A DNA stretch of 64,000 nucleotides, from the NCBI RefSeq assembly GCF_003131185.1, contig NZ_QFFU01000001.1:62001-126000 (forward strand), in the 5' to 3' direction. Position numbers and translations under genes: made by a program. Origin of the DNA: Pseudomonas ovata. GTDB taxonomy: Bacteria > Pseudomonadota > Gammaproteobacteria > Pseudomonadales > Pseudomonadaceae. Below the pieces are notes generated by a model that saw only the letters and a program-made list of their open reading frames with translations, was not told the DNA's origin and ran no database searches. Of the stretch, positions 31,083 to 41,590 are shown piece after piece (position 1 is the first letter of the stretch; each line of letters begins with the position of its first letter).

Positions 31083-31909
31083 GCCGGATCAACCGGCGCA
31101 GGCTCGGCCTTGACCCGCTCCGAAGGCCTGCGCGCACCAGCGACCAGTTTGTCGACCGCGCGACTGGCCGCGACCATGCCAAAGGTCGCGGTGACCATCA
31201 TCACCGCGCCAAAGCCACCGGCGCAGTCCAGCCGCACGCCGTCGCCGACAAAGGTCTTGCTCTGGCACACGCTGCCGTCGGGCATCGGATAGCGCAGTTG
31301 TTCACTGGAAAACACGCACGGCACGCTGTAGGTGCGATTGGGTGTGCGTGAAAAGCCGTAATCACGGCGCAGGGTCGAGCGCACCTTGGCGGCCAGCGGG
31401 TCGTTGAAGGTGCGGTTCAAATCAATGACCTGGATCTGCGTCGGATCGATCTGCCCGCCGGCACCGCCGGTGGTCACCACCTGGATCTTGCGCCGCTTGC
31501 ACCAGGCGATCAGCGCGGCCTTGGACTTGACGCTGTCGATGCAATCGACGACGAAATCCAGTTCCGGCGTAATGTGTTCGGCCAGGGTCTCGACCGTGAC
31601 AAAGTCAGCCACTGCATGCACCACGCACGCCGGATTGATGGCGTGGATGCGCTCGGCCATGACCTCGACCTTGGCCCGGCCCACAGTGCCATCCAGCGCG
31701 TGCAACTGGCGATTGACGTTGCTGACACAGACATCGTCCAGGTCGAACAGAGAGATCTCGCCCACCCCCGAACGCGCCAGCGCCTCGACGGCCCACGAAC
31801 CCACGCCGCCAATGCCGACCACCGCCACATGGGCCGCTTGCAGGCGTGCCAGCCCTTCATTGCCATACAACTTTGCGATACCGGCGAACCGTGGATCTAT
31901 TGCGCTCAT
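31073..31909 (-). CDS. tcdA: tRNA threonylcarbamoyladenosine dehydratase
   Basis: TcdA (CsdL) turns t6A37 of tRNAs into cyclic ct6A with ATP; in E. coli CsdA and CsdE support it. The product has 278 residues of E1/ThiF type: VAVVGIGGVGSWAVEALARSG (nucleotide loop), DLDDVCVSNVNRQLHAL, and VVDCIDSVKSKAALIAWCK. ATG 31909 (MSAIDPRFAGIAKLYGNEGL) is the family start; the long open frame upstream is not conserved. A hydrophobic stretch near the carboxyl end (GAVMMVTATFGMVAASRAV) matches the membrane-associated tail known in this family. It faces csdA-csdE tail to tail. Confidence 0.94.
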   Translation of the reverse strand: MSAIDPRFAGIAKLYGNEGLARLQAAHVAVVGIGGVGSWAVEALARSGVGEISLFDLDDVCVSNVNRQLHALDGTVGRAKVEVMAERIHAINPACVVHAVADFVTVETLAEHITPELDFVVDCIDSVKSKAALIAWCKRRKIQVVTTGGAGGQIDPTQIQVIDLNRTFNDPLAAKVRSTLRRDYGFSRTPNRTYSVPCVFSSEQLRYPMPDGSVCQSKTFVGDGVRLDCAGGFGAVMMVTATFGMVAASRAVDKLVAGARRPSERVKAEPAPVDPAQA

Positions 31910-32099
31910 TGGGCCTGACCTCGAAAACCGGCGCGCAGTATAGGCCGTGACGAGCCACACGGCACCTGTCACACCGTGCGGGCAGTCGGAAATCCTGCCA
32001 GGCAAAACCTGCGTACAGGAAGATGGCAACCATCGCACCGCGCTTTTTGCTTTAAGATAACCGCCTTTTCGCCCCACGCCCTGTACCGGAGTCCTGTTC

Positions 32100-33251
32100 A
32101 TGACGGCCCCAGCCGACCTTTCGCCCACTCTTCAACTGGCCTGCGACCTCATTCGCCGGCCGTCGGTCACGCCGCTGGACGCCGATTGCCAGGCCGTGAT
32201 GATGCGTCGCCTGGGCGCGGCCGGCTTCAAGCTGGAGCCGATGCGCATCGAAGACGTGGACAACTTCTGGGCCACCCATGGCAACGGCGACGGCCCGGTG
32301 CTGTGTTTTGCCGGGCACACCGACGTGGTGCCGACCGGCCCTGTACAGGCCTGGCAGAACGACCCGTTCGACGCCTTGATCGACGAACAGGGCATGCTCT
32401 GCGGGCGCGGCGCGGCCGACATGAAGGGCAGCCTGGCGTCGATGGTGGTGGCGGTCGAGCGTTTTGTCGGCGATTACCCGGATCACAAGGGCTCGGTGGC
32501 CTTTCTGATCACCAGTGATGAAGAAGGCCCGGCGCACCACGGCACCAAGGCGGTGGTCGAGCGCCTGGCCGCACGCCAGGAGCGCCTGGACTGGTGCATC
32601 GTCGGCGAGCCGTCGAGCACCACGCTGGTGGGGGATGTGGTCAAGAACGGTCGGCGCGGCTCGCTGGGCGCGACCCTCACGGTGCGCGGCAAGCAAGGCC
32701 ATGTGGCCTACCCGCACCTGGCCCGCAACCCGATCCACCTGGCCGCCCCGGCCCTGGCCGAGCTGGCCGCCGAGCACTGGGATGAAGGCAATGCCTTCTT
32801 CCCGCCGACCAGCTTCCAGATTTCCAACCTCAACTCCGGCACCGGCGCGACCAACGTGATTCCCGGCGACCTGGTGGCGGTGTTCAATTTCCGCTTCTCT
32901 ACCGAGTCGACGGTCGAAGGCCTCAAGCAGCGGGTCGCGGTCATTCTCGACAAGCATGGCCTGGACTGGCACATCGACTGGGCGCTGTCGGGCCTGCCGT
33001 TTCTCACCGAGCCGGGCGCCCTGCTCGACGCGGTATCGGCCAGCATCCGCCAGGTTACCGGCCGTGAAACCCAGGCCTCGACCAGCGGCGGCACCTCCGA
33101 CGGGCGTTTCATTGCCACGCTCGGCACCCAGGTGGTCGAGCTGGGGCCGGTCAACGCCACCATCCACCAGGTCGACGAACGCATCCTGGCCAGTGATCTG
33201 GACGTGCTGACCGAGATCTACTACCAGACCCTGGTCAAGTTGCTCGCCTGA
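32100..33251 (+). CDS. dapE: Succinyl-diaminopimelate desuccinylase
   Basis: DapE hydrolyses N-succinyl-LL-DAP to LL-DAP and succinate and needs two zinc ions. The product has 383 residues of the M20 fold. Ligands sit in [27 protein letters not shown] and [10 protein letters not shown], and the dimerisation domain starts with [20 protein letters not shown]. It completes the set DapC, DapD, DapE of this window. The stop overlaps the next ATG by one base (TGATG). Confidence 0.97.
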   Translation: MTAPADLSPTLQLACDLIRRPSVTPLDADCQAVMMRRLGAAGFKLEPMRIEDVDNFWATHGNGDGPVLCFAGHTDVVPTGPVQAWQNDPFDALIDEQGMLCGRGAADMKGSLASMVVAVERFVGDYPDHKGSVAFLITSDEEGPAHHGTKAVVERLAARQERLDWCIVGEPSSTTLVGDVVKNGRRGSLGATLTVRGKQGHVAYPHLARNPIHLAAPALAELAAEHWDEGNAFFPPTSFQISNLNSGTGATNVIPGDLVAVFNFRFSTESTVEGLKQRVAVILDKHGLDWHIDWALSGLPFLTEPGALLDAVSASIRQVTGRETQASTSGGTSDGRFIATLGTQVVELGPVNATIHQVDERILASDLDVLTEIYYQTLVKLLA

Positions 33252-34060
33252 TGCTGACCTGTCCAATCTGTTCGGCGCCCTTGAGCGCCGTCGAGCATGG
33301 CGTCGCCTGCCCGGTCAATCACCGCTTCGACCGCGCACGCCAGGGCTACCTGAACCTGCTGCCGGTGCAGCACAAGAACAGCCGCGACCCGGGTGACAAC
33401 CAGGCCATGGTCGAGGCGCGGCGACGCTTTCTCGACGGCGGGCACTACGCCCCGGTGGCCCGGCGCCTGGCGGAACTGGCGGCCGAGCGCACCCCGGCAC
33501 GCTGGCTGGACATCGGTTGTGGCGAGGGTTACTACACCGCGCAACTGGCCCAGGCGCTGCCCAGGGCCGACGGTTATGCCCTGGACATCTCCCGCGAGGC
33601 CGTCAAGCGCGCCTGCAAGCGCGACCCGGCGCTGACCTGGCTGGTCGCCAGTATGGCGCGCATTCCGTTGCCCGACGCCAGTTGCCAGTTTCTGGCCAGC
33701 GTGTTCAGCCCGCTGGACTGGCTTGAAGCCAGGCGCCTGCTGACACCCGGCGGCGGCCTGATGCGGGTCGGCCCGACCCGCGGCCACCTGATGGAAATGC
33801 GCGAGAAACTGTATGACGAGGTGCGCGATTATGCCGACGATAAGCACCTGGCCCTGGTGCCGCCGGGCATGGCGCTGGCCCACAGTGAAACCCTGACGTA
33901 CAGCCTCAAGCTGATCGACAACCAGTCCCGCGCCGACCTGCTGGCAATGACACCCCATGGCTGGCGCGCCAGCGCCGAGCGGCGTGCAGCGGTCATCGAG
34001 TACCCCGGACCGTTCAAGGTCACCGTTTCCATGCGCTACGATTATTTCGTCCTGCGCTAA
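33251..34060 (+). CDS. rlmA: RlmA-type 23S rRNA (guanine-N1)-methyltransferase
   Basis: The product has 269 residues. An amino-terminal zinc site is visible as Cys4, Cys7, Cys20 and His24, followed by FDRARQGYLNLLPVQ, and the S-adenosylmethionine loop is LDIGCGEGYYTAQL (residues 86-99). This is the layout of RlmA(I)/RrmA, which methylates N1 of G745 in helix 35 of 23S rRNA. The pseudomonad target has not been verified from sequence. It is coupled to dapE by a one-base overlap. Confidence 0.85.
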   Translation: MLTCPICSAPLSAVEHGVACPVNHRFDRARQGYLNLLPVQHKNSRDPGDNQAMVEARRRFLDGGHYAPVARRLAELAAERTPARWLDIGCGEGYYTAQLAQALPRADGYALDISREAVKRACKRDPALTWLVASMARIPLPDASCQFLASVFSPLDWLEARRLLTPGGGLMRVGPTRGHLMEMREKLYDEVRDYADDKHLALVPPGMALAHSETLTYSLKLIDNQSRADLLAMTPHGWRASAERRAAVIEYPGPFKVTVSMRYDYFVLR

Positions 34061-34079
34061 GCACTTATTCGAGGTCACC

Positions 34080-34457
34080 ATGCGCCAACCCGATATCGAG
34101 ATTTACCTCAAGGACGAAGACGTCGACCACAAGGCCATCACCGCCTGGCTGAGCGTGGCGCTGGGCCCGTGCAGCGAGTGGACGCAACGCGGCCAGACCT
34201 GGAAATGCACCGCAGGCGCCGTGCCGGTGACCTGGCTGCCCAAGGCCGTAGGCAAGTGGAACAGCCTGTACCTGGAAAGCGAGCAGACGCCGTGGGACGA
34301 CGACATTGCCTGCGCCCGCGCTGCCTTTGCTGCGCTGGCTGTCGAGGTGCGCTGCGCACCGGGCACCTGGGTGGAAGAAGAAGGCGAAGAAGACGCCGAC
34401 CGCTGGATCCGTGTCAGTGCCGATGGCGAGCAGGAGATTGTCTGGCGGACCTCGTAA
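34080..34457 (+). CDS. Conserved hypothetical protein, acidic
   Basis: The product has 125 residues, with no signal peptide or membrane helix. It is acidic and tryptophan-rich (six to eight Trp), with a glutamate run (EEEGEEDADRW) near residues 103-114 that looks surface-exposed. I do not recognise a named domain; similar small proteins occur in pseudomonads beside the rlmA-like gene. ATG 34080 has GAGGTCACC upstream, and the gene starts 19 bases after the methyltransferase, so it is probably in the same operon. Confidence 0.7.
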   Translation: MRQPDIEIYLKDEDVDHKAITAWLSVALGPCSEWTQRGQTWKCTAGAVPVTWLPKAVGKWNSLYLESEQTPWDDDIACARAAFAALAVEVRCAPGTWVEEEGEEDADRWIRVSADGEQEIVWRTS

Positions 34458-34597
34458 TCCGTTCAGGAGTGGCCGGGCCTGGGGAACATTCCCACAAAAC
34501 GCGACACCAATAGACCACACCGGCCTTTTTGCCGTTCTCTGGCAGATCCGGCACACTGGCGCCCCGGCCGCTCACGTCCTTTATTCAGCAGAAGCGT

Positions 34598-37099
34598 ATG
34601 ACTCGTTCACCCCTGCGTCGCCTTGTGTTCGGCGCCCTGCGCCGCTTGTTGTACCTCTGGGTTCGTTCCGAAACCATCAATCAGTCGTCCCTGGGGCTGG
34701 ACCTGGACCGCAGCAAGCCGGTGTTCTACGCCTTGCAGTCCCCCTCCCTGAGCGACCTGGCGGTGGTCGATCGCGAATGCACCAAGGTCGGGCTACCACG
34801 CCCGGTGCTGTCGGTGGCGGTGGGCGAACTCATGGAGCCGGCGGCGTTTTTCTACCTGACCCCCGAGCCCGACTGGCTGGGCCGGCACGACAAGCGCGGT
34901 GCACCGCCGACCCTGGAGCGGCTGGTGGCAACACTCGGCGAGCATCCGGGGCTCGACGCCCAGATCATTCCGGTCAGCGTGTTCTGGGGCCAGTCGCCGG
35001 ACCGTGAGTCCAGCGCCTGGAAACTGCTGTTCGCCGACAGCTGGGCCGTCACTGGTCGCCTGCGCCGGCTGGTCACGATCCTGATCCTGGGCCGCAAGAC
35101 CCGGGTGCAGTTTTCCGCCCCGATCCATTTGCGCGACCTGCTCAAGCAGGACAAAGGCCCGGCCCTGACCCTGCGCATGACCCAGCGCCTGTTGCGCGTG
35201 CACTTTCGCCACCTCAAGAGTGCCGTCATCGGTCCCGACGTCTCGCACCGACGCAACCTGGTCAAGGACCTGCTGCAGGAACCGCAGGTCATCGAAGCCA
35301 TCAACGAAGCGGCCGAACGCGACAACATTTCCAGGGATAAAGCCCGCGAGCAGGCGCTGAGCTACGCCAACGAGATCGCCTCGGACTACACCTACACGGT
35401 AATCCGCTTCATGGAAGTGGTGCTGAGCTGGTTCTGGAACAAGATCTACGACGGCATCAAGGTCAGCCACATCGAGAACGTGCAAAAGGTCGCGCCGGGC
35501 CACGAAGTCGTCTACGTGCCCTGCCACCGCAGCCATATCGACTACCTGCTGCTGTCGTACCTGCTGTTTCGCAACGGCCTGACCCCGCCGCACATCGCCG
35601 CCGGCATCAACCTCAACATGCCCGTGGTCGGCGGCCTGCTACGCCGTGGCGGAGCATTCTTCATGCGTCGCACGTTCAAGGGCAACCCGCTGTACACCGC
35701 CGTGTTCAACGAGTACATGCACACCCTGTTCAGCAAAGGCTTCCCGGTCGAGTATTTCGTCGAGGGCGGGCGTTCGCGCACCGGGCGCATGCTGCAACCC
35801 AAGACCGGCATGCTGGCCATCACCCTGCGCAGTTTTTTGCGCAACTCGCGCATGCCCATTGTCTTCATCCCGGTGTACATCGGCTATGAGCGGGTACTCG
35901 AAGGCCGTACTTACCTGGGCGAGCTGCGCGGCGCGACCAAGAAAAAAGAGTCGGTCTTCGACCTGTTCAAGGTGTTCAGCGCCCTGAAAAAGCGTTTCGG
36001 CGAGGTCGCGGTCAACTTTGGCGAGCCGCTGCACCTGGACGCCTTCCTTGACCAGGAACAACCCGACTGGCGCGCCCAGGCGCTGGCGCCGCAGGACCGC
36101 CCCGAATGGCTCAATGCAACCACCCACCGCCTGGCCGACCAGGTGGCCCAGCGGCTCAACGCGGCCGCCGCCATCAACCCGGTCAACCTGGTGGCCCTGG
36201 CGCTGCTCTCGACCCCGCGCCTGGCCCTGGATGACCTGGCGCTGGAACGCACGCTGGATCTGTTCCTGAGCCTGTTGCGCCAGGTGCCCTACTCGCCGCA
36301 CATCACCCTGCCCGAAGGCGATGGCAAGGCACTGATCGCCCATGTCAAAGGCATGGAGCTGCTGGCCGAGCAGAAAGACGCGCTGGGGCGCATTTATTAT
36401 CTGGACGAGCAGAACGCCGTCCTGATGACCTACTACCGCAACAACGTGCTGCACATCTTTGCCCTGCCCTCGCTGCTGGCGTGCTTTTTCCAGAGCTGGT
36501 CGCGCATGAGCCGCGAACTGATCTTCCGCTACGTGCGCGCCCTGTACCCGTTCCTGCAGGCAGAGCTGTTCATCCGCTGGCCGCTGGAAGCACTGGACGA
36601 GGTCATCGAACAGTGGCTGGCCACGTTCGTCGACCAGGGCCTGCTGCGCCTGGAAAACGACGTCTACCTGCGCCCCGAGCCCAGCTCGCGCGAATTCGTG
36701 CAACTGAGCCTGCTGTCCAAGGCCATTACCCAGACCCTGCAGCGCTTCTACATGGCCATTGCCCTGCTGCTCAATAACGGCCAGCACAGCCTGAGCGCCG
36801 AAGAGCTGGAAGACCTGTGCACCGTCATGGCCCAGCGCCTGTCGATCCTGCATGGCCTCAATGCCCCGGAGTTTTTCGACAAGAGCCTGTTCCGCCACTT
36901 CATCCAGACCCTGCTCGACCTTGGCGTGCTGCGCAAGGATGGCAACGGCAAGCTCAGCTACCACCCGCTGCTGGGCGAACTGGCCGAAGGCGCGGCCAAG
37001 CGCGTGCTGACCGCCGAGATCCGCCTGTCGATCCGCCAGGTGACCTTGCAGAGCAATGGCGACGAGCCTGCCGCCCCCACCCAGGAGACTCCTGCATGA
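34598..37099 (+). CDS. plsB: Glycerol-3-phosphate 1-O-acyltransferase
   Basis: PlsB makes lysophosphatidate from glycerol 3-phosphate and acyl-CoA or acyl-ACP at the inner membrane. The product has 833 residues, the full PlsB length. The acyltransferase blocks are intact: the catalytic CHRSHIDY with His310 and Asp315 (block I), GAFFMRRTF (II), [16 protein letters not shown] (III) and [11 protein letters not shown] (IV). ATG 34598 ([11 protein letters not shown]) is chosen over an upstream in-frame ATG at 34529. Its stop overlaps the next gene's ATG (ATGA). Confidence 0.96.
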   Translation: MTRSPLRRLVFGALRRLLYLWVRSETINQSSLGLDLDRSKPVFYALQSPSLSDLAVVDRECTKVGLPRPVLSVAVGELMEPAAFFYLTPEPDWLGRHDKRGAPPTLERLVATLGEHPGLDAQIIPVSVFWGQSPDRESSAWKLLFADSWAVTGRLRRLVTILILGRKTRVQFSAPIHLRDLLKQDKGPALTLRMTQRLLRVHFRHLKSAVIGPDVSHRRNLVKDLLQEPQVIEAINEAAERDNISRDKAREQALSYANEIASDYTYTVIRFMEVVLSWFWNKIYDGIKVSHIENVQKVAPGHEVVYVPCHRSHIDYLLLSYLLFRNGLTPPHIAAGINLNMPVVGGLLRRGGAFFMRRTFKGNPLYTAVFNEYMHTLFSKGFPVEYFVEGGRSRTGRMLQPKTGMLAITLRSFLRNSRMPIVFIPVYIGYERVLEGRTYLGELRGATKKKESVFDLFKVFSALKKRFGEVAVNFGEPLHLDAFLDQEQPDWRAQALAPQDRPEWLNATTHRLADQVAQRLNAAAAINPVNLVALALLSTPRLALDDLALERTLDLFLSLLRQVPYSPHITLPEGDGKALIAHVKGMELLAEQKDALGRIYYLDEQNAVLMTYYRNNVLHIFALPSLLACFFQSWSRMSRELIFRYVRALYPFLQAELFIRWPLEALDEVIEQWLATFVDQGLLRLENDVYLRPEPSSREFVQLSLLSKAITQTLQRFYMAIALLLNNGQHSLSAEELEDLCTVMAQRLSILHGLNAPEFFDKSLFRHFIQTLLDLGVLRKDGNGKLSYHPLLGELAEGAAKRVLTAEIRLSIRQVTLQSNGDEPAAPTQETPA

Positions 37100-37494
37100 A
37101 AACCCTTCCCGTGATCGCCCTGGCCGGCCTGCTGGCCGCCTGCTCGACCCTGCCGACACCGATGGGCCGCCTCGACGGCGAAGTGTTCTACCTGCAGCGC
37201 ATGGCCCTGCCGCCCTCGGCCACGCTGAATGTCAGCCTCCAGGATGTTTCGCGCGCCGATGCCCCGGCCGTCGTGCTGGCGCAACAAAGCGGCCCGGTCC
37301 AGGGCCAGGTGCCCCTGCCGTTCACCCTCAGGTACCCGGTGGACCAGCTACAACCCGGCCATCGCTATGCCATCAGCGCCCGTATCGAGTCCGAAGGCCG
37401 TCTGTTGTTCATCAACACCGAACAGCACAGCGTCAGCCTTGACGGCAGCGACCCGCAACCGCTGCGCATCCGGGTCAACCCGGTGCATCCCTGA
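37096..37494 (+). CDS. YbaY-family lipoprotein
   Basis: The product has 132 residues. A lipoprotein signal peptide ends in the lipobox LAAC with Cys16, and the mature part ([21 protein letters not shown] onward, with [19 protein letters not shown]) is the beta-sandwich typical of YbaY or META-neighbouring lipoproteins. Role unknown; likely in the outer membrane because serine follows the cysteine. It starts inside the plsB stop codon, an unusual tight coupling with a phospholipid enzyme. Confidence 0.8.
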   Translation: MKTLPVIALAGLLAACSTLPTPMGRLDGEVFYLQRMALPPSATLNVSLQDVSRADAPAVVLAQQSGPVQGQVPLPFTLRYPVDQLQPGHRYAISARIESEGRLLFINTEQHSVSLDGSDPQPLRIRVNPVHP

Positions 37495-37533
37495 TACTCT
37501 GCGTCCAGCCCTCCATTGCAAAAGGAAACTGCC

Positions 37534-38223
37534 ATGCTCCGCCCTTCGTTTACCCTTGCCGGCCTGTGTGCAGGCCTGCTGCTGTCGGCCAACGTGTTCG
37601 CTCTGTCGTTAAGCGACCTGTCGCAATCGGACGCCAGCGGCGGGCTCAAGGATGCCCTGACCCAGGGCGCACAGATCGCGGTCAAGCAACTGGGCACCCC
37701 GGGCGGCTTCAGCAATAACGAAGCAGTGCGCATCGAGCTGCCAGGCAACCTGGGCAAGGTCGCCAAGAAAATGCGCCAGTTCGGCATGGGCGCCCAGGTC
37801 GACCAGCTGGAAACCAGCATGAACCAGGCCGCCGAGGCTGCCGTGCCGCAAGCCCAGGCGCTGCTGGTCGATGCTGTGAAGAAAATGACCGTGGCCGATG
37901 CCAAGTCGATCCTCAGCGGCGGCAAGGACTCGGCCACCCAGTATCTGGACAAGAGCAGCCGCGAAGCCATCCGCGCCAAATTCCTGCCGATCGTCAAGCA
38001 GGCCACTGATCAGGTCGGCGTGGCGCAGAAATACAACGCCTTTGCCGGTCAGGCCGCGGCCTTGGGGGTGCTGGACACCAAGAACGCCAACGTCGAGAAC
38101 TATGTCGCCGAACAGGCACTTAACGGCCTGTTCGAGATGATCGCCAAACAGGAAGAAAGCATCCGCGCCAACCCGGCAGCGGCCGCCACCAGCCTGGCCA
38201 AGAAGGTGTTTGGCGCGCTCTAG
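37534..38223 (+). CDS. Periplasmic DUF4197 family protein
   Basis: The product has 229 residues with a signal peptide (cleavage after NVFA, residue 23). The mature part begins LSLSDLSQSDASGGLKDAL and is entirely alpha-helical with many Ala, Lys and Gln; GGFSNNEAVRIELPGNL is the segment I associate with DUF4197. No function is established. An AAAGGAAACTGCC site precedes ATG 37534. It is 39 bases after the lipoprotein gene and closes the plsB operon. Confidence 0.8.
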   Translation: MLRPSFTLAGLCAGLLLSANVFALSLSDLSQSDASGGLKDALTQGAQIAVKQLGTPGGFSNNEAVRIELPGNLGKVAKKMRQFGMGAQVDQLETSMNQAAEAAVPQAQALLVDAVKKMTVADAKSILSGGKDSATQYLDKSSREAIRAKFLPIVKQATDQVGVAQKYNAFAGQAAALGVLDTKNANVENYVAEQALNGLFEMIAKQEESIRANPAAAATSLAKKVFGAL

Positions 38224-38258
38224 GACTCATGCAGATCCGTCAGGCCTCGACTCGGACT

Positions 38259-38430
38259 TGTGGGAGGCAGAACCTGTCTGGCAATGACGGGTTTACAAGC
38301 GCTGCCTGTCTGCCGGCTGTCCTGGCTTCATCGTCGGATCGCCACCCGCAGCAAAGCCGCCTCCCACAGGATTGATGTCGCCCAGAATATCGGGCCTGAC
38401 ACCGGACTGTGGGAGGCAGCTTGCTGGCGA
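38259..38430. repeat. Cluster of three REP-like palindromic elements
   Basis: The 295-base gap between the DUF4197 gene and the efflux pump holds no gene but three related elements: TTGTGGGAGGCAG at about 38259-38270 (plus), its inverted form GCAAAGCCGCCTCCCACAG at 38351-38369, and CTGTGGGAGGCAGCTTGCTG from 38407 (plus). They match the pseudomonad REP theme GTGGGAGGNGGCTTGCTGGCG. The converging genes are separated by them, so they may act as transcription blocks. Confidence 0.6.
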
Positions 38431-38518
38431 ATGCGGCGGCCGGGCGGCGATCCGTTTCAGCCGGGAACCAGACACACCAATTGAGGGTGCGGCCCTTCGC
38501 GACTGAAGCCGCTCAGCC

Positions 38519-41500
38519 TCACATCGGCTTTTTGACCCTGAACCACGCTGCATACAGCGCCGGCAGGAACAGCAGCGTCAACGCGGTGGCCACGATCAGC
38601 CCGCCCATGATCGCCACCGCCATCGGTCCGAAGAACAGGCTGCGTGACAGCGGGATCATCGCCAGCACCGCCGCCAGGGCGGTGAGCACGATGGGCCGGA
38701 AGCGCCTCACCGTGGCCTCGATGATCGCTTGCCAAGTGTCCAGCCCCGAAGCGATGTCCTGTTCGATCTGGTCCACCAGAATCACCGAGTTGCGCATGAT
38801 CATCCCCGACAGCGCGATGGTGCCAAGCATGGCGACAAAGCCGAACGGCTGGTTGAACAGCAGCAGGAACAGGGTCACGCCGATCAGCCCAAGAGGCGCG
38901 GTGATGAACACCATGAACATCAGCGAGAAACTGCGCAGCTGGATCATCAGCAGGGTCAGCACCACCACGATGAACAGCGGCACCCCGGCGTTCACCGAGT
39001 TCTGCCCGCGGGCCGAGTCTTCCACCGTGCCGCCCACTTCCAGCAGGTAGCCATCGGGCAGTTCGGCGCGGATCGCCTCCAGGTTGGGCAGGATCTGATT
39101 GACCAGGGTCGCCGGTTGCTCGCGCCCGTAGATATCGGCACGCACAGTCACACTGGGCAGACGGTTACGATGCCAGATCACGCCCTCTTCAAAACCATAT
39201 TCCAGCGTCGCAATCTGCGCCAGCGCGATGCTGGCACCGTTGCTCGTCGGCACCGCCAGGCTCGACAGGTCCTGCAGGCGCTCGCGCTCGCTGCGGGTGC
39301 CGCGCAACACGATGTCGATCAACTCGTCGTCTTCACGAAACTGGCTGACGCTGGCGCCGGTCAGCGACGACTGCAGGAACGCCGCCACATCGCGGCTGCT
39401 GACCCCCAGGGCCCGGGCCCGATCCTGATCGATGTTCAGGTGCACGACCTTGCTCGGCTCTTCCCAGTCCAGGTGCACGTTGACCACGTGTGGATTCTCA
39501 CGCACTTTTTCCTGCACCTGACGCGCCAGGGCCCTGACCACTTCGATGTGCTCGCCGGTGACCCGAAACTGCACCGGGTAGCCTACAGGCGGCCCGTTCT
39601 CCAGGCGGGTCACCCGCGAGCGCAGGGCCGGGAAGTTTTCGTTCAGCGCGGTGATCAACCAGGTACGCAGGGCCTCGCGATCTTCGATGCTCTTGGCCAG
39701 GACCACAAACTGGGCAAAGCTGGCCGCCGGTAACTGCTGGTCCAGTGGCAGGTAAAAACGCGGCGAGCCGGTGCCCACGTAAGCCACATAATTGTCGATG
39801 CCAGTGTGATCCTTGAGCATCTGCTCCAGGCGCTTGACCTGCTCGGTGGTGTTGCTCAGCGAGGCGCCTTCGGCCAGTTTCAGGTCGACCATCAATTCCA
39901 GGCGCCCGGAAGCCGGGAAAAACTGCTGGGGCACAAAGCGGAACATCACCACCGACAGCACGAACAGCGCTACGGTGGCGACGATCACCGTCTTGCGCCG
40001 CCGCACGCACCAGGCCACCACCCGGCGCACCCGCTGGTACATCGGCGTGGCATAAGGGTCAGGGCCGTGGCTGTCGCCGTGCTTGAGTGCATGCCGCCTG
40101 GCCAGGTCTGGCAACAGGCGGTCGCCCAGGTACGGCACGAACATCACCGCCGCCACCCATGAGGCGAGCAACGCCAGGGTGACCACCTGAAAGATCGAGC
40201 GGGTGTATTCGCCGGTGCTCGACTGCGCCGTGGCAATCGGCAAGAAGCCCGCCGCCGTGATCAGCGTGCCGGTGAGCATCGGAAACGCCGTGCTGGTCCA
40301 GGCGAAACTGGCCGCTTTCAGGCGGTCATAACCCTGTTCCATCTTGATCGCCATCATCTCCACGGCAATGATCGCGTCATCCACCAAAAGGCCCAGCGCC
40401 AGCACCAGTGCCCCGAGCGAGATCTTGTGCAGGCCGATGCCGAGCAGATACATGCTGGCAAAGGTCATGGCCAGCACCAGTGGAATCGCCAATGCCACCA
40501 CCATGCCGGTGCGCATGCCCAGCGAGAAGAAGCTGACCAGCAAGACGATGATCAAGGCCTCGGCCAGCACCTGGACGAACTCGCCGACACCGGTCTTGAC
40601 CGCTGCCGGCTGATCGGACACCTTGCGCAGCTGCATGCCGGCCGGCAGGTTGTTCTGCAAACGGATGAATTCGGCTTCCAGGGCGCGCCCCAGGATCAGG
40701 ATGTCGCCACCGGCCTTCATCGCCACCGCCACGCCAATCGCGTCCTGGTCCATGAAGCGCATGCCCGGTGCCGGCGGCTCGTTGAAGCTGCGGTGCACCT
40801 CGGCCAGGTCGCTGATGCGCAAGGTGCGACCCTGCACACGGATCGGGAAGTTGCGGATTTCATCCACCGAGACAAAGCGGCCGCTGACCCGCAGGTGAAT
40901 ACGCTCCTGGGACGTTTCAAAGAAACTCGACGAGGCCACCACGTTCTGTTCTTCCAGCGCCTGCTGCACGTCCGGCAGGGCAATGCCCAGGGTCGCCAGC
41001 TTGACGTTGGACAACTCGATCCAGACTTTCTCGGCCTGCAGGCCGATCAGCTCGACCTTGCCGACGTCCTTGACCCGCTGCAGGCGCACCTGGACCCGCT
41101 CGGCATAGTCCTTGAGCACTGCATAGTCGAAGCCGGGGCCGGTGAGCGCGTAGATATTGCCGAACGTGGTGCCAAACTCGTCGTCGAAAAACGGGCCTTG
41201 CACGCCGGCTGGCAAGGTCTGGCGGATGTCGCCGACCTTCTTGCGCACCTGGTACCACAGCTCGGGCAACAAGGCCGAGACCAGCGAGTCACGGGCCACG
41301 AAAATCACTGTCGACTCACCCGGCCGCGAAAACGACGACAGCCGCTCGTACTCGCCGGTCTCCATCAGCTTCTTTTCGATGCGATCGGTGACCTGACGCG
41401 CCACTTCTTCGGCGCTGGCACCCGGCCATAGCGTGCGGATGACCATGACCTTGAAGGTAAACGGCGGGTCTTCGCTTTGCCCCAGCTTGCTGTAGGACAA

Positions 41501-41584
41501 CGCGCCAACCACGGCCAGGACGATCATCAGGTACAGCACGACCTGACGATGGCGCAACGCCCATTCGGAAAGGTTGAAATGCAT
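38519..41584 (-). CDS. RND-family efflux pump inner-membrane subunit
   Basis: This is a proton-driven tripartite pump subunit of the AcrB/MexB superfamily, 1021 residues. Visible are the first helix with the adjoining QSEDPPFTFKVMVIRT segment, TM4 with the proton-relay Asp402-Asp403 in LGLLVDDAIIAVEMM, and TM10 with ALSGMIMRNSVILVDQI, in which Arg931 stands where AcrB has Lys940. The amino end (QSEDPPF) resembles the TriC/MexK group rather than AcrB. Substrates cannot be inferred. It is six bases downstream of its membrane-fusion partner. No outer-membrane channel gene is nearby, so it probably shares one from elsewhere. Confidence 0.92.
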   Translation of the reverse strand: MHFNLSEWALRHRQVVLYLMIVLAVVGALSYSKLGQSEDPPFTFKVMVIRTLWPGASAEEVARQVTDRIEKKLMETGEYERLSSFSRPGESTVIFVARDSLVSALLPELWYQVRKKVGDIRQTLPAGVQGPFFDDEFGTTFGNIYALTGPGFDYAVLKDYAERVQVRLQRVKDVGKVELIGLQAEKVWIELSNVKLATLGIALPDVQQALEEQNVVASSSFFETSQERIHLRVSGRFVSVDEIRNFPIRVQGRTLRISDLAEVHRSFNEPPAPGMRFMDQDAIGVAVAMKAGGDILILGRALEAEFIRLQNNLPAGMQLRKVSDQPAAVKTGVGEFVQVLAEALIIVLLVSFFSLGMRTGMVVALAIPLVLAMTFASMYLLGIGLHKISLGALVLALGLLVDDAIIAVEMMAIKMEQGYDRLKAASFAWTSTAFPMLTGTLITAAGFLPIATAQSSTGEYTRSIFQVVTLALLASWVAAVMFVPYLGDRLLPDLARRHALKHGDSHGPDPYATPMYQRVRRVVAWCVRRRKTVIVATVALFVLSVVMFRFVPQQFFPASGRLELMVDLKLAEGASLSNTTEQVKRLEQMLKDHTGIDNYVAYVGTGSPRFYLPLDQQLPAASFAQFVVLAKSIEDREALRTWLITALNENFPALRSRVTRLENGPPVGYPVQFRVTGEHIEVVRALARQVQEKVRENPHVVNVHLDWEEPSKVVHLNIDQDRARALGVSSRDVAAFLQSSLTGASVSQFREDDELIDIVLRGTRSERERLQDLSSLAVPTSNGASIALAQIATLEYGFEEGVIWHRNRLPSVTVRADIYGREQPATLVNQILPNLEAIRAELPDGYLLEVGGTVEDSARGQNSVNAGVPLFIVVVLTLLMIQLRSFSLMFMVFITAPLGLIGVTLFLLLFNQPFGFVAMLGTIALSGMIMRNSVILVDQIEQDIASGLDTWQAIIEATVRRFRPIVLTALAAVLAMIPLSRSLFFGPMAVAIMGGLIVATALTLLFLPALYAAWFRVKKPM

Positions 41585-41590
41585 GCGGGT

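Noticed and set aside
32285..33266. A frame on the minus strand opposite dapE
   Set aside because: The metal-ligand motifs of DapE show that the plus strand is coding; the opposite frame has no domain.
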